Source of the DNA: Zizania palustris
Taxonomy: Eukaryota > Streptophyta > Magnoliopsida > Poales > Poaceae
NCBI GenBank assembly: GCA_019279435.1
Contig: JAAALK010000080.1
Location: 86,960,328-87,024,327, forward strand
Direction of reading: 5' to 3'
DNA: 64,000 nucleotides
Shown: in pieces, positions 55,246-64,000 of the stretch
Numbering within the stretch: position 1 is the first letter of the stretch
How the letters are laid out: each line of letters starts with the position of its first letter
Made by a program: the position numbers and the translations under genes
Notes under the pieces: model-generated
Seen by the model: the letters and a program-made list of their open reading frames with translations, nothing else
The model's database searches: none
What the model was told of the DNA's origin: nothing

Positions 55246-58200
55246 ATGGGTGACGGCGTTGAGATCAATGAATGTGTCACCATGGCACAATTTAATGAAT
55301 TCCAGCAAAGTCTAGAAGAGAGACAAGATCGGTTGGCCCAAGATTTTCAAACCATACTAAATGAAATTAGTGGACGTCGTCCACCTAATGATGGAGCAAG
55401 CACCCATGGTGAAGAAGGTGATGATAGTGATGGAAGAGGAGGAAGAAGAGGACGGAGGAACCGAAGTGCTGCACATGGAAGAGGGAGGGGCTGGAATCGA
55501 AGAAATCAAGATACTGAAGAATCCGAATCTGAAAATGATGATAATCATTCCCATCATGATCGCCAACATCGTAGAGGAGGCCATCGTGAAGAGAGGCTTG
55601 GTAAACTGAAATTTACCATGCCAAAATTTGATGGAGGATCTGATCCTGAAGCTTATTTCACTTGGGAGTTGAAGGTCGACAAGATCTTTCGCTTGCATAA
55701 TTATACAGAAGAGAAGAAGTTGGCTATGGCATCTCTAGAGTTTGAAGGATATGCTCTGATTTGGTGGGAGCAACTTCTCCAAGATCGTGAAGAAGATGGA
55801 GAACATCCTATTGCCACATGGGCAGAGATGAAACGTGAAATGAGAAGACATTTCGTGCTGAAGCATTATCGGCGTGATCTTTTTGATAAACTGCAGAATT
55901 TGAAACAAGGAAGTTATTCTGTTGAAGAGTATTATAAAGAGATGGAGAAGGCTATGATTAGAGCCAACGTATATGAAGATGAAGAACAAACTATGGCACG
56001 ATTCATGGCTGGGTTGCATCGAAATATTCAACGCATTGTTGAGTTTCAGTCGTACCATCGTCTTATTGATTTGGTACATCAAGCCACCAAAGCTGAACGC
56101 CAACTGCAGCAAGATACCAAGAGCAGTAAGTTTTTGCCTTTTGGTACGAGGACTATGTTTGGAGGAAGCAAGTTAAATTCCAAGTTTACTGCTGCACCAT
56201 CAGCTGCGAAAGGTCCATTTGGAGGCTCACGTTCTAATGCTCAAAGTAATTTTAGTGGGAAGAACTCTGCTGCCCCGAGCACGAGTTCCAAACCAGCAGC
56301 TTCCACCTCCACTTCAGTGGGTTCTACATCCAAGAGCAGTGGGATTCAGTGTTTCAAGTGTGGAGGTCGTGGACATGTTGCTAGAGAGTGTCCAAACAAT
56401 AGAGTGATCATTGTACATGATAATGGAGAGTACGAATCAGCCAGTGAAGAGGAAGATATAGAAGAAGAATCCCATGAAGAAGAGGAACATACCGGCTGTG
56501 ATTTTGAGCAAGGTGCTGCTCTTGTGGTGGCACCAATATTGAGTGTTCAGATGAAGGAAGCTGAGAACGGCCAGCGGCATAATTTATTTCAGACAAGAGC
56601 CAAAGTGCAAGATAAGGTAGTGAAGATGATCATTGATGGAGGAAGTTGTCATAATCTTGCTAGTCGTGAGATGGTTGACAAGCTCGATCTGAAACTTCTG
56701 CGACATCCTCATCCATATCATGTCCAATGGCTGAATGATTCTGGTGACATCAAGATTGGATACAAAGTAAAAGTTCCCTTCAAGATTGGTGAATATGTTG
56801 ACACGGTAGAGTGTGATGTGGTACCTATGTCCGTATGTCACATACTACTCGGGAGGCCATGGCAATATGATCGATATACTCAGCATTGCGGGAGAACAAA
56901 TCAGTACACTCTAGATTTGAAGGGGAGGAAGTTTGTACTCAAACCTATGACACCACAGCAAATTCTTGCTGAGCATTTGCAAAAGAGCTCTAGTGTGAGA
57001 GATGAGAACGGAAAGGAAGAGAAAAAGAATTCGAGTGCCTTCCACAAATCAGAGAGTGAGAGCCACCAGCCCAATATGAGAAAAAAATTGAGAGATCAAA
57101 AGAAAGAAGAAGAAAAAAATTTAGTCATGTTAGCCACAAAACCTGAGATGAGAGAAGTAAGGAACAACCCAGATCAAGTACTCTTTGTACTTGTGAGCAA
57201 AGACATTTTAGTGTCAGCTAACGATAACACCTCTTTTCCTAGTATGATGTCTCATCTTTTGCAGGAATATGAGGACGTTTTTCCAAAGGAAACCCCGAAT
57301 GGATTACCTCCTGTACGTGGGATTGAACATCAGATCGATCTTATTCCGGGGGCTGCTCTTCCAAATCGACCACCATACCGCACCAATCCTGAAGAAACAA
57401 AGGAGATACAAAGGCAAGTACATGAACTTCTCAATAAAGGTTATGTTCGTGAAAGCTTAAGTCCTTGTGTTGTTCCTGTTATTTTAGTACCAAAAAAAGA
57501 TGATTCTTGGAGGATGTGCGTTGATTGTAGAGCCATAAATAACATCACTATTCGCTATCGACATCCTATTCCTCGATTAGAAGACATGCTTGATGAATTA
57601 AGTGGTTCCATAATATTCACTAAAATTGATTTGTAAAGTGGGTACCATCAAATAAGAATGAAAGCTGGAGATGAATGGAAAACTGCTTTTAAAACAAAAT
57701 TTGGGTTGTACGAATGGCTAGTTATGCCTTTTGGTTTGACTAATGCTCCAAGTACTTTTATGAGATTGATGAACCATGTTTTGAGAGCCTTCATTGGAAA
57801 ATTTGTGGTTGTTTATTTTGATGATATCTTAATTTACAGTAAGTCTTTTGAAACGCACATGAATCATATTCGACAAGTCCTAGATGAGCTCCGAAAGGAG
57901 AAATTATTTGCTAACCTTGAGAAGTGCAGTTTTTGCACATACCATGTTGTGTTCCTTGGCTTTGTTGTTTCAGGAAAAGGAATTGAAGTGGATGAAACCA
58001 AGGTGAAAGCCATCAAGGATTGGCCAACTCCAACAAATGTAAGTCAAATAAGAAGCTTTCATGGTCTAGCTGGATTTTATAGGAGATTTGTTAAAGATTT
58101 TAGTACCATTGCTACTCCCTTAAATGAATTAACAAAGAAAGGTGTTGAATTTAAATGGGGAAGTTCACAAGAAAATGCTTTTCAAGAATTAAAGAAACGC

Positions 58201-60194
58201 TTAACTGAATCACCATTGCTTGTTCTTCCTGATTTCACTAAAACTTTTGAAGTAGAATGTGGTGCCAGTGGAATTGGCATAGGAGGGGTTTTAATGCAGC
58301 AAGGCAAACCTGTAGCATATTTTAGTGAAAAGTTGGGAGGTGCTCAATTGAATTATTCTGTATATGATAAAGAATTGTATGCTTTGGTGCGTGTACTTGA
58401 AACATGGCAGCATTATTTATGGCCAAAAGAGTTTGTTATCCATTCCGATCATGAAGCTTTAAAGCATTTGAAAGGCCAAGCAAAACTAAACCGATGCCAT
58501 GCCAAATGGGTTGAGTTCATCGAGACATTTCTATATATTGTGAAGTATAAGAAAGGTAAGGACAATGTGGTTGCTGATGCTTTGTCTAGAAAAATCGTGT
58601 TGCTAAACCAACTTGAGGTGAAGGTTATAGGTCTTGAAAGTTTGAAAGACATGTATAATGATGACCCTGAATTTTCAGAACCATACACTCATTGTAAAGA
58701 TGGAAAAGGTTGGGAAAAGTATCATATACATGATGGATTTTTGTTTAGGGCTAACAAGCTTTGTGTTCCAAATTCTTCGGTTAGATTGCTTTTATTGCAG
58801 GAGTCCCATGGAGGAGGATTGACAGGTCATTTTGGACAAAAGAAAACCTATGAGCTGCTAGGTGATCACTTCTATTGGCCCAAGATGAGGAGAGACGTCA
58901 TCCGGTTCGTGGAGCGTTGCATCACTTGTCACAAAGCTAAGTCTAAACTGAACCCTCATGGTTTATACACTCCTCTACCTGCTCCTAAAATTCCTTGGGA
59001 AGACATAAGTATGGATTTTGTTCTGGGATTGCCTAGAACTCAGAGAGGAAAAGATTATGTTTTTGTTGTGGTTGATAGATTTTCAAAGATGGCTCATTTT
59101 ATCCCTTGTAACAAGAGCGACGATGCTTCACATGTTGCTAATTTATTTTTCAGGGAAATTGTGAGGTTGCATGGGGTGCCTAAGACCATTGTATCTGATC
59201 GTGATGTCAAGTTTGTGAGCTACTTCTGGAAAACATTGTGGTCCAAGCTGGGGACCAAGCTTCTATTCTTGACCACTTGTCATCCTCAAACCGACGGACA
59301 AACTGAAGTGGTGAATCAAACCCTGTCAATGTTGCTGTGAACCATGGTGAAAAAGAACCTGAAAGATTGGGAGGACTGCTTGCCTCATGTGGAGTTTGCT
59401 TATAACAGGGCAGTACATTCTACCACTAACTTGTGTCCTTTTGAAATTGTTTATGGGTTCAAACCCATTGCTCGATAGATTTGTTGCCTTTGCCATTACA
59501 GGAGAGAATCAATATGGAAGCCTCCAAGCATGCTGCATATGTCAAGAAGATACATGAGAAAACAAAAGAAGCAATCGAGCTAAAGGCGACACGTAAGGCT
59601 GCAAGTATGAACAAGCATAGAAAGAAGGTGTCGTTTGAACCAGGCGATTTGGTGTGGATTCACTTGCGTAAAGATCACTTTCCTGATAAGCGCAAGTCCA
59701 AGCTGATGCCACGAGGGGATGGTCCATTTCGTGTTCTTGCCAAGATCAACGATAATGCATACAAGATTGACCTTCCACCAAGCTATGGCGTAAGCAACTC
59801 CTTCAATGTTGCTGACCTATCAACATTCACAAGTGAAGACATTTTAGAGTCGAGGACGACTCCTTTTCAAGAGGGGGAGGATGATATGACCATGCCGACC
59901 ACTCCAACCTCTACACCGACCACTTCGACCACATCGACTCCAATACATGTTTTTGATGGACCAATTACACGCAGTCGAGCTAAGAAGCTTCAACAAGAGG
60001 TGCACGCGCTACTTTGTGAAATTCATTTTACTATTAATGAGAGTTATATACTACCTAAGTCGTGTACATTGCTAATGCTCAGGTTTACCAAGAAGGATGA
60101 CAAGAACTCACAAGGAAATGGACACATAGAAGAATCATGCTCGAACCAAGCCAGTCCTGCAGAATCGTCTCAAATAAATAATCATAACTTTTGA
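55246..60194 (+). pseudogene. gag-pol: CRM-like Gag-Pol polyprotein, three breaks
   Basis: Gag: an acidic/Arg-rich N-terminus, then the Gag core (about 55610-56110), with a CCHC knuckle at 56350-56391. Retropepsin: I-I-D-G-G-S about 56630. RT: W-R-M-C-V-D, S-G-Y-H-Q-I-R and Y-F-D-D (57814-57825). RNase H: about 58250-58580, with the first catalytic D changed (E-C-G-A-S in place of the usual D-A-S). Integrase: H-H-C-C about 58800-58940; core with S-M-D-F, V-S-D-R-D and T-D-G-Q-T-E. The C-terminal part (59481-60194) has F-E-P-G-D-L-V-W and G-P-F-R-V blocks, then a Thr-rich tail with G-P-I-T-R-S-R-A, encoded inside the LTR. Breaks: TAA 57634-57636, TGA 59338-59340 and a frameshift near 59470. 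Gag and pol share one frame, as usual for this group. Confidence 0.92.
59869..59881 (+). promoter_or_regulatory. CRM-like polypurine tract
   Basis: AAGAGGGGGAGGA immediately before the LTR start TGATATG. It lies within the coding sequence because pol overlaps the LTR. Confidence 0.85.
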
Positions 60195-61022
60195 TTTACA
60201 AAATCTATTAAGGCAAATGAGCATTTTTTGGAAAACTCTTGAAGTCTAGTTTCCAATGAATCTAACCCCGATCAATTTGAAGTTTGCATGAAGGCGTCCG
60301 ACCAGTTTTAGTGCTTGCTGGTCCGAAGGTCAATAGTCTGCATGAAGTCAATGTTCTCGTATTAAAACTGCATCATTCTACCGAGTTACATGGTGCATAT
60401 TATACATGGTGTGAAAGCTTATCAAGTCACCTTTCCAAGGGATCCAACCGTTCATGAATTGAAACTTCCAAGGAGGAGTTATTGCTGAAATACCGAAGAC
60501 CGCTCAGAAGACCAACAGCCACGCGGAAACTCTCCAGAAGCTGATTCGTTTTCACATAGTTCGCCTAGTCTTTTCTTTTCATGTTCGCACCTATCTTCAA
60601 GGTCTACTCCTTGTATAAATACCCCCTAGCACCATTGTAATGGTCAACTTTTGATTATTGAATATAGAACCCCTTTTTCAGCTGCGTGCTAACAAATTCA
60701 GAGAGAGATCTCTACCCTCCTTGCTCTTGTGATTTCCTTCGCGGGATTACAGAAGCGGCGGCTTCATCCGCTCCCAATTGGTGCTCCTACTCCCTTCAAG
60801 GTCATCCTTGATTGATTGTAGGCTGTGTTGGTTGGTTCTTTGAGAGTGTGGTTGGGCGAATCCCCGATTCAGGTTGCCGGTTAAAGACGGTGGTTGGCTT
60901 CGAGTTTTATTTGCCAGGTTGCACTAGTTATCGCTGCTTGCAGCAAGTTATCCAGCTATTCTATAGCTAGTTATCTGAAGATCGATCCTACGTCGTGAAG
61001 ATCGGGACTCCGTGACGCATCA
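59882..61022 (+). repeat. CRM-like LTR, second copy (1141 bp)
   Basis: Same length as the first copy; the three differences seen lie in the first 60 bp. TATAAATA at 60614-60621. Followed by a primer site at 61025, so it is both the 3' LTR of the left unit and the 5' LTR of the right unit. Confidence 0.93.
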
Positions 61023-61024
61023 TC

Positions 61025-61043
61025 TGGTATCAGAGCTGATCGG
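61025..61043 (+). promoter_or_regulatory. Primer-binding site after second CRM-like LTR
   Basis: TGGTATCAGAGCTGATCGG, identical to 54429-54447. Confidence 0.88.
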
Positions 61044-61845
61044 TTCCCACGGTAGGATTCTTTACCCTTAGCTACATATATTTTGTTTCGTCCTATCCAC
61101 CAAAAGCCAAAAAATATATACATATATATTGTTTAGCCCTTTGTTTCAATCTGTTATTTTAGTGAGTTCAGTTAATTTTCAGTCCATTAGAGTCTTTGTT
61201 TTAGTTGCTGATCATTTTCCGTCGTGTGTCCTTTGAGCCTCTTATATATCTGGTCATTGTGTTCAGTTCTATAAAAAAAGGTAAAAGAAAGAAAAGTTCA
61301 AAAAAAGGGAAAGTTGAAAAAAAATTGTGAAAGAAAAGTTTAAAGATCAGTTCGTTTGAGAGCACAATTGCTGAAAGTTTGTGTTTCAAGTTGTGCAACC
61401 AGATCGCTATCTTTTGTTGGTACAAAATTTTGGTTGGGTTTGATTGCAACACTTGCATCCCAATCATACTCCTTGTTTGCATCAATCTGAGATTTTCTTT
61501 GCACGTGTGTGTGATCCATTTACATCTTTAGCATTTTGAGATCAGCACTAAGCAGGGAACCTCTAGTTTGGATTGTTACTTAACTTTACAACAACTAGAA
61601 TCCAGATTGCATTCCTTGTTTATAATCCCCACCAAGCTCCACGTAAAAGCCATCATAATCGGTACTCTCTGGTCTTGTATTCGCTTAACCATCGCTCTCG
61701 GTACCACCACACATTTTGTTTCTCTGTAACCCGCAGGAACTTCACTGAGCCTCGGTTGGTAAGAGAAGTGAGATTGAGAGATCCCACATATATTTTTATT
61801 CCACATATACTCTTGTTCCTTTGTTGTCACTAATTTTACAGAAAG

Positions 61846-62660
61846 ATGGGTGACGGCGTTGAGATCAATGAATGTGTCACCATGGCACAATTTAATGAAT
61901 TCCAGCAAAGTCTAGAAGAGAGACAAGATCGGTTGGCCCAAGATTTTCAAACCATACTAAATGAAATTAGTGGACGTCGTCCACCTAATGATGGAGCAAG
62001 CACCCATGGTGAAGAAGGTGATGATAGTGATGGAAGAGGAGGAAGAAGAGGACGGAGGAACCGAAGTGCTGCACATGGAAGAGGGAGGGGCTGGAATCGA
62101 AGAAATCAAGATACTGAAGAATCCGAATCTGAAAATGATGATAATCATTCCCATCATGATCGCCAACATCGTAGAGGAGGCCATCGTGAAGAGAGGCTTG
62201 GTAAACTGAAATTTACCATGCCAAAATTTGATGGAGGATCTGATCCTGAAGCTTATTTCACTTGGGAGTTGAAGGTCGACAAGATCTTTCGCTTGCATAA
62301 TTATACAGAAGAGAAGAAGTTGGCTATGGCATCTCTAGAGTTTGAAGGATATGCTCTGATTTGGTGGGAGCAACTTCTCCAAGATCGTGAAGAAGATGGA
62401 GAACATCCTATTGCCACATGGGCAGAGATGAAACGTGAAATGAGAAGACATTTCGTGCTGAAGCATTATCGGCGTGATCTTTTTGATAAACTGCAGAATT
62501 TGAAACAAGGAAGTTATTCTGTTGAAGAGTATTATAAAGAGATGGAGAAGGCTATGATTAGAGCCAACGTATATGAAGATGAAGAACAAACTATGGCACG
62601 ATTCATGGCTGGGTTGCATCGAAATATTCAACGCATTGTTGAGTTTCAGTCGTACCATCG
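61846..62660 (+). pseudogene. gag: Second CRM-like Gag, truncated
   Basis: Identical by eye to the first Gag from its ATG through the Gag core (271 codons), ending in S-Y-H-R. At 62661 the sequence switches to a minus-strand Gypsy pol. It lacks the zinc knuckle and everything downstream. The open frame runs about 19 more codons into foreign sequence. Confidence 0.9.
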
Positions 62661-64000
62661 TGCTTTGCAATCCTACAAGCCCATAGCGCCTCGGAAAGCA
62701 CCTCATGCCACCTTTTAGGAAACTCTTCGATTTTCTTCTTAATGAGCTTAATCACGGTTTTATTGCTAGACTCGGCCTGACCATTGGCCTGAGCATAGTA
62801 AGGTGAGGAGTTTATCATCTTAATACCATAGTATTCGGCGAAGTCCCTTACTTCTCCAGAAACAAATGAGCTGCCTTGATCTGTAGTAAGAGTTTGGGGA
62901 ATTCCCAATCTATGTATGATGTGCTTCAAAATAAAATCACGTACCTCATTGTGAGTCATGTTCTTGAGAGGTATGGCCTCGGTCCACTTAGTGAAGTAAT
63001 CCATTGCCATCAACACGAACCGATGCCCTTTTGATGGAGGGTGGATTTTGCCAATGAAGTCTAAATCCCAAACTCGAAACGGCCATGGATTGACAATAGG
63101 ATTGAGTAATGAGGCAGGAGCCAACTGAATATTGCCAAACTTTTGGCATGTTTCACACCCTCTATAGTACTTGAAACAGTCTTCAGTCATAGTCGGCCAA
63201 TAAAACCCCGCTCTTTTGAGCATCCAACTCATTTTTTGGGCCGACTGATGAGTGCAGCAAAGCCCTTCATGGACTTCTCCTATAGCTACTTGAGATTGCT
63301 CATGGTCTAAACACTTCAACAGTAGTCCATCAATGGTTCGGTGATACAATGTGTCGTCTATCAACACGAATTTGAACGCTTGTCGCCGAACCTTCCGATC
63401 AACCCTTTGGCTAGGGTCCCTCAAATACTGGATGATTGGGACTCTCCAATCAACCTTATAGGCTTTAGAGGGTCTTGCTGGTCCACCTTCTGAAAAAACT
63501 TCTAAATTACTGACTTTAGGGTGCCCCCCGAGCCATTCCAGCTCCTGCCGAAGCCTGACCGAGGTGGCCGTTCGTAGGGTGCTGGGCTGAAGCCCTTCGG
63601 AGGGTTCGGACCCCGAGGAGCCCTCTCTATGCAGGGGTCTTCGGCTTACGGACCTCGACGTGCCAGCACCTTCAGTCGGCAGGGTACTCCGGCCTAGGAT
63701 CCTTGGCGCGCAGTGACCTTCGGCGGCCGGAGGGGTCCGACCTGGAGGGTGCGCCTGCCCACTGTCACTGGCTTCGGCGGTTAGACTAAATATCGGCTTC
63801 TCCAATACAGAAAATTTCCCTCTCCTGACTTGGTAGCCAGATGCTTGCTGAGCCAAATCATTAGCGACTGAATTGGCTTCTCTTGACACGTGAGATATTT
63901 TGAAATCATCAAAAGTAGCAACTATGTCTAGACACTTGTCCAAGTAACTATTCAGCAAGCCATTAAAACATTGAGCATTCTTAGCTACTTGTTGTAGTAC
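62661..64000 (-). pseudogene. pol: Gypsy G4: Pol fragment (RNase H end, linker, integrase)
   Basis: The open frame runs from the window edge leftward to the junction. 64000 to about 63800 is the end of an archaeal-like RNase H (V-S-R-E-A-N-S-V-A-N motif). A Pro/Ser/Gly/Arg-rich linker of about 100 residues follows (about 63790-63500), then the integrase zinc region H-E-G-L-C...H...C-E-T-C (about 63280-63150). The integrase core has W-D-L-D-F-I-G, T-T-D-Q-G-S-S-F and G-Q-A-E-S-S-N, giving D-D-E. The frame is undamaged inside the window but loses its integrase C-terminus at 62660. It is Tat-like but clearly different from G1/G2. Confidence 0.88.

Larger units (their letters stand above)
53286..62660 (+). 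mobile_element. CRM-like chromovirus (Ty3/Gypsy): LTR, internal, LTR, partial second internal
   Basis: LTRs 53286-54426 and 59882-61022 are both 1141 bp with about three differences by eye. The complete internal region between them encodes Gag, protease, RT, RNase H and integrase. After the second LTR a second internal region starts with PBS, leader and gag, and is cut at 62660. The RT/integrase block style and a pol frame that reads into the 3' LTR suggest the CRM (centromeric) clade. The first LTR sits precisely in P2 pol; no matching TSD can be tested, because the right end is lost. Confidence 0.87.

Noticed and set aside
1..64000. A novel cellular, defence or metabolic gene system
   Set aside because: Every long open frame with recognisable domains belongs to a retrotransposon or transposon. 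The only unexplained conserved gene is the antisense gene of the Tat elements, reported above.

Overview
This window is flowering-plant nuclear heterochromatin made almost entirely of nested LTR retrotransposons. I see no ordinary single-copy host gene, no rRNA or tRNA gene, and no bacterial or organellar signature. The plant assignment rests on Ty1/Copia elements of Sirevirus type (long LTRs, very long coiled-coil Gag, repeated polypurine tracts, a TGGTATCAGAGC primer site), Tat-type Ty3/Gypsy elements with two RNase H domains and an antisense gene, a CRM-like chromovirus, and a MULE/plant-mobile-domain remnant. The species cannot be named from this sequence.

Layout, left to right. 1-8618: Copia P1 (+), 5' end outside the window, ending in a 1932-bp 3' LTR. 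P1 sits inside the pol gene of Tat Gypsy G1 (-, 8619-12786). G1 sits inside the antisense gene of an older Tat element G3 (12787-14490). 14491-16177: minus-strand MULE transposase and plant-mobile-domain remnants. 16178: start of a second Copia, P2 (+). Its 5' LTR is split (16178-17376 and 46819-47362) by a 29.4-kb minus-strand Copia array, family B. The array has four LTRs and three internal regions and is bounded by one 5-bp direct repeat, TTCTT. Its middle unit (A) is nearly complete but carries an 872-bp tandem duplication in pol. Its right unit (C) is deleted and is interrupted by a full-length Tat Gypsy, G2 (32989-43776, TSD CCAGA). P2 continues from 47363 and is cut at 53286 by a young CRM-like Gypsy (LTR-internal-LTR-partial internal, 53286-62660). 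That element is fused at 62661 to the pol of another minus-strand Gypsy, G4, which runs off the window end.

All elements carry stop codons or frameshifts, many explained by C-to-T change. The encoded proteins (Gag shell, protease, integrase, reverse transcriptase, RNase H) would together serve copy-and-paste transposition. No copy here looks fully autonomous, although the CRM and G2 LTR pairs are nearly identical, indicating recent movement.

The most interesting content is the antisense gene in G2, with its own TATA box, two 73-nt introns and a poly(A) signal, and its diverged homologue in G3. Next are the single-TSD multi-LTR array, the unusual gag/pol boundaries in the two Copia families, and palindromic CTTCGAAG-rich LTRs.
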